A DNA stretch of 36,510 nt from WTAW01 sp964406575 (GTDB lineage: Bacteria > Acidobacteriota > Aminicenantia > Aminicenantales > Aminicenantaceae). The DNA is taken from contig CAYOSH010000036.1 of the NCBI GenBank assembly GCA_964406575.1, forward strand, positions 1 through 36,510, in the 5' to 3' direction. A program made the translations under genes and the position numbers. Shown here piece by piece: positions 9,101-19,200 of the stretch; position 1 is the stretch's first letter, and the number at the start of each line of letters is the position of its first letter. The notes under the pieces are model-generated. The model worked only from the letters and a program-made list of their open reading frames with translations. It was not told where the DNA came from and searched no databases.

Positions 9101-9764
9101 TGGCTTGGCGGAGTTTATCGAGGGCGGCCAACAGACTGCCCACCAATTCTTCGATGCCATCCCCGTTGAACGCGGAAATGGAGAAGATCTTGAGAGAAGG
9201 GTTGACCTCTTGCGCTTCCTTTATGGCCCTCTGGATATCGAAGGGAAGAGGTGGCACCAGATCGGTTTTGGTGATGATCAACCAGTCGGATGTGGTGAAT
9301 GCCTTCGGATATTTTTTGGGTTTGTCATCGCCCTCTGGGGTGGAGAGCAGGACACACCGGATGTTCTCTCCCAGATCATAGCTGGCGGGGCAGACGAGGT
9401 TTCCCACGTTTTCGATAAAGAGGAGATCGAGGTCAGGGGGAATCTTCGGAAAGAGTTTGCCCACCATCTTGGCTTCAAGATGACAGGCGCCCCCTGTGAT
9501 GATCTGCCAGGCGGGGATCCCCTTGGCCCGGATGCGTTCCGCATCCCTCTCTGTCTCGATGTCGCCTTCGATCACGGCCATTTTAATTCCGGTCGTCAAG
9601 CGTTCGGCGATGCTCTCCAGCAGGGTTGTTTTACCTGCGCCTGGAGAGCTCATCAGGTTGACGGTCAGGATGCCCTTTTGACTCAGTTGTTCGCGGATAT
9701 CCGCAGCGATCTTTTTGTTGGACCCGAGCAGGTCTTCCAAAACGAGAATTTCTTTTTTTGTCAT
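9093..9764 (-). CDS. hypB: Hydrogenase nickel incorporation GTPase HypB
   Basis: This is a 223-residue GTPase that powers nickel insertion into [NiFe] hydrogenase. The P-loop is SSPGAGKTT (about 39-47). The metal and nucleotide switch region contains GGACHLEA and later ENVGNLVCPASYDLGE, the conserved Cys/His signature of HypB. The G4-type motif is ITKTDLV. There is no N-terminal histidine-rich nickel-storage stretch or CxxCGC motif, so this is the minimal form. It is the first gene of a two-gene operon with hypA. A TATAAT-like element about 80 bases upstream (9845-9850, minus strand) may be its -10, but no good -35 accompanies it. Confidence 0.95.
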   Translation of the reverse strand: MTKKEILVLEDLLGSNKKIAADIREQLSQKGILTVNLMSSPGAGKTTLLESIAERLTTGIKMAVIEGDIETERDAERIRAKGIPAWQIITGGACHLEAKMVGKLFPKIPPDLDLLFIENVGNLVCPASYDLGENIRCVLLSTPEGDDKPKKYPKAFTTSDWLIITKTDLVPPLPFDIQRAIKEAQEVNPSLKIFSISAFNGDGIEELVGSLLAALDKLRQANA

Positions 9765-10225
9765 TTTTTCACAAGTGGTCCTTTCAGCTCTTAAGCAATT
9801 TCAGCTAAAGCCTGTGTTTTTTCTGTAGTCAGGCCTTCGCTGAGATTATACATTTTTTCCGTTCCAACAGCCATAGCCTTAATTGAAGAGAACGTCTCTT
9901 CGAATCCGTGATGTCATGAATGCACATTAGCTTTTCAGGGGATCAGGTTGGGTGATGGAAAAAACTGTTTTCACAATCATCAATTGGAGCATCGGAACGT
10001 CTTTATCACGAATTCAGAGATGCCTGCAATTTTATAGGGAACTCTGAACCCCTGTGTTCTTCCGGTTCCGGTCGTTGATGCCATGGATTCATAGAAAAAT
10101 TAAGAACATACGTGAAAAATTTAATGTGTAGGGTTATGCAGTGATTGGGCGCAGGTCTAATCTCTATTAATACTATAAATACTATAAAATCAATAACTTA
10201 TGTTGTTAAAAAAACAAAATGATTC

Positions 10226-10254
10226 TTGACAGCACTTTTGAAATTGGGTACTAT
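10226..10254 (+). promoter_or_regulatory. Sigma70-type promoter of the redox operon
   Basis: A consensus -35 TTGACA (10226-10231) is followed after 17 bases by TACTAT (10249-10254). The expected start near 10261 would leave a leader of about 200 bases before the first ATG at 10464. A tandem TACTATAAA repeat 38 bases upstream of the -35 could act as an AT-rich upstream element or an activator site. Confidence 0.6.
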
Positions 10255-10376
10255 GTCCTGTTTCGAACGGAGCAAGATTAATAATAGCATATGAATCATC
10301 CTTGTTATATTGATCATTGATTGATGCATTTATACACAAGAAGTGACAAAAACAACTGTCTCTCCCCCCCGAATTG

Positions 10377-10397
10377 TATCCTAAATTATATCCTAAA
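10377..10397. repeat. Direct repeat in the redox operon leader
   Basis: TATCCTAAA occurs at 10377-10385 and again at 10389-10397, a 12-base period. ATTG precedes the pair and CAAT follows it. It lies in the transcribed leader predicted from the promoter at 10226, about 65-85 bases before the first gene. It may be a protein- or RNA-binding site. Confidence 0.45.
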
Positions 10398-10463
10398 CAA
10401 TAAATTCACGGGGGCTGTTTTATAAACTGGAATAAAGAACTTCTTCATCGAGATGGTGTAATC

Positions 10464-11678
10464 ATGGAAAAAATTAAAAGTGATCCGACCTTGTTAGATG
10501 AGGTTCGAAAGTATGGAGATTTTGATACCAATGCCTGTTATCAATGTGGCAGTTGTACGGTCGTCTGCGATTTAGCAAAAAACTCAGTATCGTTTCCACG
10601 AAGAATGCTTCAATCTGTTCTGTTTGGTTTAAAGGGTGTCGTGAAAGGCAGTCTGGAGCCGTGGATCTGCTATTATTGTGGCGATTGTTCCACCTCCTGC
10701 CCGAGAGAAACAGAACCCGGAGAGGCGATGATGACACTCCGCCGCTATCTTACATCCCTTTATGACTGGACAGGCCTCTCAACCAAAATGTATAAGTCAA
10801 AGGTATGGGAGCTGGGGGCCCTCTTTGCGGTTGGCGTTTTCATGTCGCTCCTGATATGGTTCCTTCATGGCCCCCTTGTCACAGAGCGCGTAGAACTCAA
10901 TACTTTTGCTCCTGCCCATATGGTCCATACGTTCGACCTCCTTTTATTTGTATTTCTCGCGTTCTTCCTGTTTACCAATTCTTTTCGCATGTATTGGTTC
11001 AGCATGCACCAGGGCAGAAGCGCAAATATTTTTAATGTCATCAGGGGATTCAAAGAGGATGGCTTTGGATACACCGAACACCAGGGCGAAAAAGTCAAGA
11101 TACCCCTGAGAGTTTACCTCGCTGAAGCACAGACATTGATCGTGCATTTCTTCACCCAAAAACTATTTTTAAGTTGTAAAAAAAACACAGGCCGATGGTT
11201 GAAACACTTCTTGCTTGTATCCGGATATCTGCTCATGCTCCTGCTGGTTGTTGTCTTTCTCCTGTGGTTTCAAACGGACAACATCTACCCTATTACGCAT
11301 CCTCAACGATGGCTGGGATATTACGCAACGATTGTACTCCTCTACTGCACAATCGAGATCATCATAGGCCGCATTAAAAAACGCGAACAAATTCACAAAT
11401 TCTCAGATTTCAGTGATTGGATGTTTCCGGTCCTTTTGCTCCTGACGACAGTGAGCGGGATTTTGGTTCATATTTTCAGGTATATGGGCTTGCCACTGGC
11501 CACTTATTACACCTATGCCGCTCATCTGGTCATTGCTGTAGCAATGCTGGTGATCGAGGTGCCGTTTGGCAAGTGGGCACACCTGGTGTACCGTCCACTG
11601 GCCGTATACCTTCAAGCCGTTAAGGATAGGGCTGTAAGACAGGAGGTGCCCGCAGAGGCAGTGTTGGAAAATGCATAA
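10464..11678 (+). CDS. QmoC-like membrane oxidoreductase subunit (HdrC-HdrE fusion)
   Basis: The protein has 404 residues. The N-terminal HdrC-like domain has two [4Fe-4S] sites, C25-x2-C28-x2-C31-x3-C35 and C69-x2-C72-x2-C75-x3-C79, the second followed by PRETEPGE as in HdrC and QmoC. About six transmembrane helices follow (near 112-132, 150-172, 248-270, 282-302, 318-340, 345-370), with histidines such as in YTYAAH that could bind haem b. This layout matches QmoC, which links soluble HdrA-like flavoproteins to menaquinone. Here no QmoA/QmoB or APS reductase genes surround it, so a role in sulfate reduction is not implied. It is the first gene of the operon and overlaps the next by eight bases. 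Confidence 0.88.
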   Translation: MEKIKSDPTLLDEVRKYGDFDTNACYQCGSCTVVCDLAKNSVSFPRRMLQSVLFGLKGVVKGSLEPWICYYCGDCSTSCPRETEPGEAMMTLRRYLTSLYDWTGLSTKMYKSKVWELGALFAVGVFMSLLIWFLHGPLVTERVELNTFAPAHMVHTFDLLLFVFLAFFLFTNSFRMYWFSMHQGRSANIFNVIRGFKEDGFGYTEHQGEKVKIPLRVYLAEAQTLIVHFFTQKLFLSCKKNTGRWLKHFLLVSGYLLMLLLVVVFLLWFQTDNIYPITHPQRWLGYYATIVLLYCTIEIIIGRIKKREQIHKFSDFSDWMFPVLLLLTTVSGILVHIFRYMGLPLATYYTYAAHLVIAVAMLVIEVPFGKWAHLVYRPLAVYLQAVKDRAVRQEVPAEAVLENA

Positions 11679-12564
11679 TAACAAAATGGAGAATGAAAAA
11701 GTTGGCGCCGCCTTAGTTATTGGCGGTGGGATCGGGGGCATGCAAGCAGCCCTCGATCTAGCGGAGTCTGGCATAAAGGTTTATCTGGTTGACCACAAAC
11801 CAGCCATCGGGGGCGTGATGGCTCAACTGGATAAAACTTTCCCCACGAACGATTGTGCCATGTGTACCATGGCTCCGAGGCTGGTCGAGATTGGCAGACA
11901 TAAAGATATAGAAGTGATCACCCTCGCAGACATTGAAAGGATAAGGGGAAATGCGGGGAATTTTGAAGTGGACCTCATAAAGAGACCCCGATATGTGGAT
12001 GAAGATAAGTGTACAGGATGTGGCATGTGTGTGACGAATTGTCCAGTCCATAACATCATCTATATCACACCGGAGAGAGAAAAAATTGAGATAAGCCTCA
12101 AAGACATGGAAATCATAGACACCATCATGAAAGATTTTCAAAACTCGGAAAAATCCTTGGTTCCGATACTGCAGAAAGCCAACGATACCTATAATTACTT
12201 GCCTGAACCGGTCTTGAGGTACGTCGCGGATAAGTTGAACATGCCATTGAGTGCAGTGTGTAGGATCGCGACTTTTTACAATGCCTTTAGCCTGGAGCCG
12301 AGAGGTAAACACATCATCACGATCTGCCTTGGAACAGCTTGCCACGTGAAGGGAGCGGAGAGGATCACGGCAACATTTGAAAGTGAACTCGGGATCCATA
12401 GAGGAAAAACAACGCAGGATATGATGTTTACCATCCAAGCCGTTCGCTGTATTGGCTGTTGCGGATTAGCTCCAGTATTAAAGGTTGGTGAAGAGATTCA
12501 TGGCCAGATGACTAAAGGTAAAGTCTCAGAGTTGCTCAATTTTTATCAAAGTGCTCAAGGATGA
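11671..12564 (+). CDS. Fusion of an HdrA N-terminal flavin/[4Fe-4S] domain to NuoE
   Basis: The protein has 297 residues and two parts. Residues 1-130 match only the beginning of HdrA: a Rossmann glycine motif (GGGIGGMQA, 18-26), GGVMAQLDKTFPTNDC with C62 and C65, and a cluster site C114-x2-C117-x2-C120-x3-C124. The rest of HdrA is absent. Residues from about 139 on are a complete NuoE/HndA-type thioredoxin-like domain with [2Fe-2S] ligands C209, C214, C250 and C254. NuoE normally relays electrons from the flavin of NuoF, which is encoded two genes downstream. The ATG at 11671 overlaps the previous gene; an in-frame ATG at 11686 is the alternative. The missing HdrA portion is found in the gene at 16253, so the two may form one HdrA unit in trans. 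Confidence 0.88.
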   Translation: MHNNKMENEKVGAALVIGGGIGGMQAALDLAESGIKVYLVDHKPAIGGVMAQLDKTFPTNDCAMCTMAPRLVEIGRHKDIEVITLADIERIRGNAGNFEVDLIKRPRYVDEDKCTGCGMCVTNCPVHNIIYITPEREKIEISLKDMEIIDTIMKDFQNSEKSLVPILQKANDTYNYLPEPVLRYVADKLNMPLSAVCRIATFYNAFSLEPRGKHIITICLGTACHVKGAERITATFESELGIHRGKTTQDMMFTIQAVRCIGCCGLAPVLKVGEEIHGQMTKGKVSELLNFYQSAQG

Positions 12565-12632
12565 TCCGCCGCCATGTGTAAGGAAATGGAGATTAAGAAT
12601 TAATATTGAATCCTTATGAATGGATAAAAACC

Positions 12633-13016
12633 ATGCCAAAATTGAAAATTGATGATTTAGAAAAAATCAGCCAGAGAGTGAGGAAGACAGTTCTGTTGCG
12701 TGACGGGGCTGGTAGGGCAAAAATAACAGTTCATATGGGAACCTGTGGAATAGCCGCTGGAGCCAGAAAGATCATGAACACGTTAATGGATGAGATCGAA
12801 AAGAATAAGATCGAAGATGTCATTCTCACAAACTCAGGTTGTGCGGGATTATGCAGCAAAGAGCCAATGGCTACGGTTGAATTGAAAGATGAGGCGCCCG
12901 TTAAATATGTGGATTTGACGCCTGATAAAATTCGCAGAATATTTTCAGAGCATGTTTTGGGCGGAAAAATTGTTGAGGAATATGCCTTGGCCAAGGGTAG
13001 CGAGAGAATGTCTTGA
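12633..13016 (+). CDS. HndB-like [2Fe-2S] thioredoxin-fold ferredoxin
   Basis: This 127-residue protein resembles subunit B of NADP-reducing hydrogenase and related small ferredoxins. It opens with a KIDDLEKI-type helix, then HMGTCGIAAGARK (C38) and NSGCAGLCSKEP (C70, C74). Only three cysteines are present, as is usual in HndB, so the cluster may use another ligand or be absent. A longer frame begins at a TTG at 12606, but homologous proteins typically start near the ATG chosen here. It lies between the NuoE and NuoF fusions, the order seen in Hnd-type hydrogenase operons. It probably passes electrons between those subunits or holds them together. Confidence 0.8.
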   Translation: MPKLKIDDLEKISQRVRKTVLLRDGAGRAKITVHMGTCGIAAGARKIMNTLMDEIEKNKIEDVILTNSGCAGLCSKEPMATVELKDEAPVKYVDLTPDKIRRIFSEHVLGGKIVEEYALAKGSERMS

Positions 13017-13098
13017 TAGTATAGTTGCGCTAATTTATGAATGGATTTAGCTCCGAAATACTTTAAGGTTTTTATGAATAATAGAGGTTAGGAAGATC

Positions 13099-16000
13099 AT
13101 GGACGAACATTCAACGGATAAGTACAGATTACATCTAATGATATGTGCGGGGACAGCCTGTGTTTCCAATAAGTCTTTTCGAATCAAAGAAGTGATCGAA
13201 GAAGAGATCAAAAAGCAAAACCTCGAAGAAGAAGTTCTTGTTGTCATGACAGGCTGCAATGGTTTTTGTGCTGTGGGTCCTGTGATGGTCGTGATGCCAG
13301 ATGGAATATTTTATCAAAGAGTGACGGAAGATATCATCCCTCATCTGGTTGAGGAGCACTTTTTGAAGGGCAGACCCGTACAAAAACTCATGTTCACTCC
13401 AGAAAAAGAAGAAATTGTTATCCCGAAGATGATGGATATCGGCTTTTTTGCCCGCCAAACACTCATCGCCCTGAGAAATAGAGGTATGATCGACCCTGAA
13501 AAGATTGATGAATATATCGCCAGGGACGGTTATAAAGCTTTAGCTAAAGTTCTGACAGAAATGACACCGGAAGATATCATAAATGAAGTCAAAAAATCCG
13601 GACTTCGGGGTCGCGGGGGCGGGGGATTTCCAACCGGATTGAAATGGGAATTGTGCAGGAATCAGCCAGGGGATGTGAAATACATCGTCTGTAACGCCGA
13701 CGAAGGAGACCCAGGGGCCTATATGGATAGGAGTATTGTCGAAGCTGACCCCCATTCTGTTTTAGAAGGGATGTTGATCGGGGCGAGGGCTATGGGTGCA
13801 AAAGAAGGATATGTCTACATCAGGGCTGAATATCCGCTCGCTATGGAAAGATTAAAAATCGCGATCGAACAGGCCAGAGAATACGGACTCATCGGCGAAA
13901 ATATATTCGATACGGATTTCACCTTTGATATTCACATCAAACAGGGAGCAGGGGCATTTGTCTGTGGTGAAGAGACTTCCCTTATCGCTTCCATTGAAGG
14001 ACGTGCGCCTGAACCGAGACAAAGACCGCCTTATCCAGTCGAGTCTGGGTTATGGGGAAAACCGACGACCATTAATAATGTGGAAACTTGGGCGACTATT
14101 CCGTCGATCATTAACAGGGGGTCCGCGTGGTTTTCCAGTATAGGAACGGAACTCAGTAAAGGCACGAAGGTGTTTTCTCTGGTTGGCAAGATCAACAATA
14201 CGGGTTTGGTGGAAGTCCCCATGGGAATTACTCTGAAAGAGATCATTTATGACATTGGAGGGGGGATTCCAAAAAACAAGAAGTTCAAAGCAGTCCAGAC
14301 AGGCGGGCCTTCGGGTGGATGTATTCCTGCCAGTTTGATGAATTTACCTGTTGATTATGAAAAGCTGACGGAAGCCGGTTCAATAATGGGTTCGGGTGGG
14401 ATGATCGTGATGGACGAAGATACGTGTGTGGTGGATCTCGCCAAGTATTTTATTGAGTTTACGAATGATGAGTCCTGCGGGAAGTGTGTTTCCTGTCGGG
14501 AAGGTTCGGCCGTGCTTCTCGAAGTCCTTCGGAAAATATGCAGTGGAAAGGGCGAGGACAGAGACCTCGAAATTCTCGAAGACTTCAGCAATGCGATTAA
14601 AGATGCATCCATGTGTGGGTTGGGGCAGACGTTGCCTAACCCGGTGTTGAGCACAATCAAATATTTTAGGAATGAATATATCGAACACATCAAGTACAAA
14701 AGTTGTCCAGCTTTGGTGTGCAAGAACATCATTTCATCTGCCTGTCAGCACACATGCCCCATTTCTCAGGATGTCCCCAGCTATATTGGGCTTCTTGCTC
14801 AGGGAAAATTCGATGAGGCCGTCAAAATAGTCCTGAAGGAGAATCCTCTTCCCTTGATCTGTGGTCGAGTCTGCGATACTCCGTGCGAAACGAAATGTGT
14901 CGCTGGGGAGTGGGACGACCCGATAGCCATAAGAGCTCTCAAACGGTTTCTTGCCGATTATGAGATGAAGCATGGTGTGGAACTCGATCAAAAACCAAAA
15001 AGCGAGAGAGAGGAGCGTGTGGCTGTAATCGGTTCTGGGCCTGGAGGCCTCACCTGTGCCTACTACCTTGCCCTTGAGGGATATAAGGTGACCGTGTTTG
15101 AAAGTCAGTCCAAAGCAGGGGGTATGCTCGCTTTAGGCATTCCGGAATTCAGGTTGCCCAAGGATATACTGGAATATGAGATCGATAGGATAAAAAAAGC
15201 GGGCGTTGAGATCAGAACGGGCACGACGATCGGGAAAGATATTCCCCTTAATCAGCTCAAGGAGGAGTACAAAGCGATTTTTATCGCCATAGGGGCGCAA
15301 AAGGGCTTAAAAATGAAGATCCCCAATGAAGATGCCGAAGGCGTTGTCGATGCCGTCGAGTTCTTGTGGGATTTCAACCTGGGCCGAGAGGTGAAAATTG
15401 GAGATAAAGTCATCATCATCGGAGGTGGAAATTCAGCCATAGATGCGGCCCGGGTCGCGAAGCGTTTGGGCAAAGAGACGAGTATTTACTACCGAAGGAC
15501 AAAGGCAGAAATGCCCGCCATTCCGGGTGAGATCGAAGAAGCTCTTCTCGAGGGTGTTGACATACAGTATCTCGTCGCACCGGTCAATGTTCTATCGAAG
15601 AATGGAAAGATGGAAGGAATAGAATGTATCCGAATGAAGCTCGGTGATATGGATGAAAGCGGAAGAAGAAGACCGGTTCCCATAGAGGGCTCTGAATTCA
15701 AGGTTGATGTCGACACGTTGATCCTGGCAATAAGCCAGACGCCAGATGTTTCTTTGCTGGCAGGTGATAATGGGTTGAACGTGTCCTCCTGGAGCACGCT
15801 CGAAGTCGACCCGGAAACCCTCCTTACCAGTGTGGAAGGGATATTTGCAGGAGGCGACGTTGTGACGGGTCCTAATACAGTGACCGGCGCCATGTCTCAC
15901 GGAAAGACTGCAGCCAAGATGATCGACAAATACATCCGCGGAGAAAAACTGGAGGCAGAGTATAAGGTGACTCGTCCTGCAATGCGTGTCGAGGCCATGG

Positions 16001-16170
16001 AGCTTTCAGATGAAGAGATCAAAAGCCTCAAAAGGCCTGAAATGCCATGTATACCTGTCGATCAGAGGACACAGAGCTTTAAAGAGGTTGAGTTAGGCTT
16101 CGATGAAGCGGCCGCAATCGCTGAAGCGAAGCGCTGCCTCCGGTGTGATTTGGAGGTCAAAGAGGAATAA
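13099..16170 (+). CDS. NuoF-type NADH subunit fused to a GltD/NfnB-type NAD(P)H oxidoreductase
   Basis: The protein has 1023 residues in three parts. Residues 1-100 form a [2Fe-2S] thioredoxin-like domain with C16, C21, C53 and C57. Residues 130-530 are NuoF: GRGGGGFPTG (171-180) and CNADEGDPGAYMDRS (198-212) for NADH and FMN, and the N3 cluster C460-x2-C463-x2-C466 with C506. From about 535 on it is like the glutamate synthase small subunit: cysteines 549, 553, 588, 592, 596 and 600 for two [4Fe-4S] clusters, an FAD motif GSGPGG (645-650), a second dinucleotide motif GGGNSAIDAARVAKR, and the C-terminal GIFAGGDVVTGP. In NuoF of HydB type the C-terminus usually carries a simple ferredoxin, and here GltD replaces it. 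One chain could join an NADH/FMN site to an NADPH/FAD site. Confidence 0.92.
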   Translation: MDEHSTDKYRLHLMICAGTACVSNKSFRIKEVIEEEIKKQNLEEEVLVVMTGCNGFCAVGPVMVVMPDGIFYQRVTEDIIPHLVEEHFLKGRPVQKLMFTPEKEEIVIPKMMDIGFFARQTLIALRNRGMIDPEKIDEYIARDGYKALAKVLTEMTPEDIINEVKKSGLRGRGGGGFPTGLKWELCRNQPGDVKYIVCNADEGDPGAYMDRSIVEADPHSVLEGMLIGARAMGAKEGYVYIRAEYPLAMERLKIAIEQAREYGLIGENIFDTDFTFDIHIKQGAGAFVCGEETSLIASIEGRAPEPRQRPPYPVESGLWGKPTTINNVETWATIPSIINRGSAWFSSIGTELSKGTKVFSLVGKINNTGLVEVPMGITLKEIIYDIGGGIPKNKKFKAVQTGGPSGGCIPASLMNLPVDYEKLTEAGSIMGSGGMIVMDEDTCVVDLAKYFIEFTNDESCGKCVSCREGSAVLLEVLRKICSGKGEDRDLEILEDFSNAIKDASMCGLGQTLPNPVLSTIKYFRNEYIEHIKYKSCPALVCKNIISSACQHTCPISQDVPSYIGLLAQGKFDEAVKIVLKENPLPLICGRVCDTPCETKCVAGEWDDPIAIRALKRFLADYEMKHGVELDQKPKSEREERVAVIGSGPGGLTCAYYLALEGYKVTVFESQSKAGGMLALGIPEFRLPKDILEYEIDRIKKAGVEIRTGTTIGKDIPLNQLKEEYKAIFIAIGAQKGLKMKIPNEDAEGVVDAVEFLWDFNLGREVKIGDKVIIIGGGNSAIDAARVAKRLGKETSIYYRRTKAEMPAIPGEIEEALLEGVDIQYLVAPVNVLSKNGKMEGIECIRMKLGDMDESGRRRPVPIEGSEFKVDVDTLILAISQTPDVSLLAGDNGLNVSSWSTLEVDPETLLTSVEGIFAGGDVVTGPNTVTGAMSHGKTAAKMIDKYIRGEKLEAEYKVTRPAMRVEAMELSDEEIKSLKRPEMPCIPVDQRTQSFKEVELGFDEAAAIAEAKRCLRCDLEVKEE

Positions 16171-16252
16171 TGTCCGCTGCAAGAATTAACAAAACACTTA
16201 TGATATCAAGCGTCAAAAATTTGAATAAACATTTTATGAATGGAGGGTCGGC

Positions 16253-19200
16253 GTGATTAAGCTGACTATAAACGGTAATGAGCATGAGTTCCCCGAAGGC
16301 AAGACACTTTTAGAATGCATTGAGAGTGTAGGATTAAAAGTCCCGACTCTTTGCTATCATAAAGCTCTACGACCCTATGGGGCATGCAGGTTGTGTTTGG
16401 TAGAGATCTCTCAAAACGGAAGATCAAAGATTGAGACCTCATGCACTTATCCAGCCCTGAATAACTTGGTCATTCAGACTGATTCTGAGAGAGTTATAAA
16501 GGCTCGTAAGGCTATGATCGAGCTCCAGTTGGCATTATGCCCTGATTCGAAAAAGATACAAAACATCGCCGAAGAGTACGGTGTTAAAGAAACACGACTC
16601 AGAAAGAAGAATGAAGATTGTTTCCTTTGCGGACTCTGCGTGCGCATGTGTGAGGAACGCATGGGCATCAATGCCATAGGTTTTAGCAATAGGGGTTCCA
16701 GACGCGAGGTAGGCCCGCCTTTTGATAAGCACTCTGATGTCTGCCAAGTCTGCGGGACATGTGCTTTTATCTGTCCGACAGAAAGGATCAAACTTGAGGA
16801 TATTAGCAAAAACAAGGTTGTCCCTATACTGGATGAATACAATGAAAGACTGAATACAAGAGCAGCGGCTTACATCTCCTATCCCCAAGCTGTTCCCAAC
16901 AAAGCGGCCATCGATGACAGATATTGTGTACATATGCTCAAGGGAGAATGCGAGATCTGCCAGGAAGTTTGCGAGGCCGATGCCATCAACTATGAACAAA
17001 AGGAAGAACAGATCAAGCTGAATGTCGGTGCTGTTGTTTTAGCTCCAGGTTTTGAGCTTTTTGATGCCCAGAGCAAAGAGGATTTGGGTTATGGGCATTA
17101 TCCCAATGTTGTCACTTCCATCGAATTTGAAAGAATCATGTCTACGACAGGACCGCATCTCGGCCATATTTTAAGGCCCAGTGATGACAAAGAGCCCAAA
17201 AGAATAGGATTTATCCAGTGTGTTGGCTCACGAGATTGTGAAAGAGATTATTGCTCCTCTGTCTGCTGCATGTATGCCACCAAAGAAGCGATCATCGCTA
17301 AAGAACATATTAGCGGCGATTTGCATTGCGATATCTTTTTTATGGACCTGCGCGCATACAGCAAGGGATTTGAGGAGTACTATCAAAAAGGAAAGGAACT
17401 TGGGATCGAGTATATTAGATGTCGACCCCCTGTTATTGAAGAGATCCCCGAAACGAATAATCTGGAGATCAAATATATCGATGAAAAAGATCTCAAAGTG
17501 ACGCGCGAATATGACATGGTTGTGCTGTCTGTGGGTATGGATCCTCCAAAAAATGTAAAAGAGATCTCCGAAAAATTCGGCATTGAGTTGAATGAATACA
17601 ATTTCTGCAAGACTGAGACTTTCACACCCGTTGAATCGACGCGCGATGGCGTTTATGTGGCTGGACCCTTTACAGAACCTAAAGACATCCCTGAGACCAT
17701 CATGCAGGCATCGGGCGCTTCCGCAAAAGTCTTATCCCTCCTCAAAGATGAGAAAGGCAGCTTGATCACAAAAAAGGAATTCCCGCCTGAAACAGACATT
17801 GAAGGCCAAGAGCCCCGAATCGGAGTGTTTGTATGCCACTGCGGCACAAACATTGCTGGAGTCGTTAATGTCCCCAGCGTTGTCGAGTATGCGAAAACAC
17901 TGCCTAATGTCGTCTATGCAGATAATAATTTATATACCTGTTCCAATGATACGCAAGAAGTCATAAAAGAGATCATCAAAGAACACAATTTGAATCGTGT
18001 CATTGTTGCTTCGTGTACTCCGAGGACTCATGAACCTCTATTCAGGAACACGATCCGGGAAGCGGGACTTAACCAGTATCTTTTTGAAATGGCAAACATC
18101 AGAGATCAGTGTTCATGGGTACACATGATGGAGCCGGAAAAAGCAACCGAGAAATCCAAAGACTTGGTCAGAATGGCAGTAGCCAAAGCGCGGTTGTTGG
18201 AACCCCTACAGACTAGATTTGTCCCCATTATCAAATCGGCTCTGGTTCTCGGCGGAGGAGTCGCCGGCATGTCATCGGCTCTTGAATTGGCAGGCCAAGG
18301 ATATGATGTCTATCTGGTGGAGAGGGAGAAAGAACTGGGCGGAAACTTAAGACATCTTCACTATTTACTGAATGGTGCAAAACCCCAAGAGGAGTTAAAA
18401 AACCTGATCGGGCGCATCGAAGACAACCCGAAAATCCATCTCTATACAGAGGCCAAGATCGAAAGTATTGAAGGTTCGATCGGAAATTTCAAAACCACAC
18501 TATCCACTCAAGGAAAATCTATAGAGTTCGAACATGGAGTTGCGGTCGTCGCCACCGGCGCTCAAGAATATAACCCCAAAGAGTATTTGTATGAACAGAG
18601 TGAAAAAGTTGTCACTCAGGTTGAACTGGAAGAGCGCCTAGGTGTCGGTGAATGGTCAGGCTCTGCAAATAATCATTTCCCAAAGAACATCGTGATGATC
18701 CAATGTGTGGGTTCTCGGGATGAAGAAAGACCGTATTGTTCCCGGGTATGCTGTTCGGTCGCAGTGAAGAACGCCTTAAAAATAAAGGAAATTTCGCCGG
18801 ATACAAATGTTTTCATACTCTACCGGGATGTGCGAACCTACGGATTTAGAGAAGGGTACTACTCAAAAGCGAGGCAGCAGGGCGTCAGGTTCCTGAGGTA
18901 CCCAGATGACAAGAAGCCTGAAGTCACTCAGAATGGAGAGGGGCTTCGAGTGGAAGTCTTTAGCCCGGCATTCAATGCTCTGGTTGAACTCCCCGCAGAC
19001 CTCGTTGTCCTCTCAGCCGGGATTGTTGCAGATGAAGGGAACGAAGAGATCTCCAAGTTCTTGAAAGTTCCGCTGAACAAGGACAAATTTTTCCTTGAAG
19101 CCCATATGAAACTTCGTCCGGTTGACTTTGCGACTTCAGGAGTTTTCCTTTGCGGCCTGGCTCATTCGGCAAAATCCGTGGATGAGAGTATTATTCAGGC

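Larger units (their letters stand above)
9765..10463. other. Long divergent intergenic region between hypB and the redox operon
   Basis: About 700 bases lie between the divergently transcribed hypB and the QmoC-like gene, with no convincing protein gene. It holds a sigma70 promoter for the redox operon (10226-10254), two separate 9-base direct repeats (10171-10188 and 10377-10397), and a short minus-strand open frame at 9791-9874 ending 26 bases before hypB. The stretch from about 10150 to 10340 is markedly AT-rich. I found no sigma54-type element in it. Confidence 0.7.

Noticed and set aside
8952..9794. 280-residue plus-strand open frame
   Set aside because: It is antisense to hypA and hypB, both certain by motif. 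It is a shadow of their codon pattern.
10464..11678. Assigning the first redox gene to a sulfate-reduction Qmo complex
   Set aside because: No qmoA, qmoB or aprAB is nearby, and the following genes are hydrogenase/NADH-type modules.
11758..12438. 226-residue minus-strand open frame
   Set aside because: It is antisense to the HdrA-NuoE fusion gene and shows no domain.
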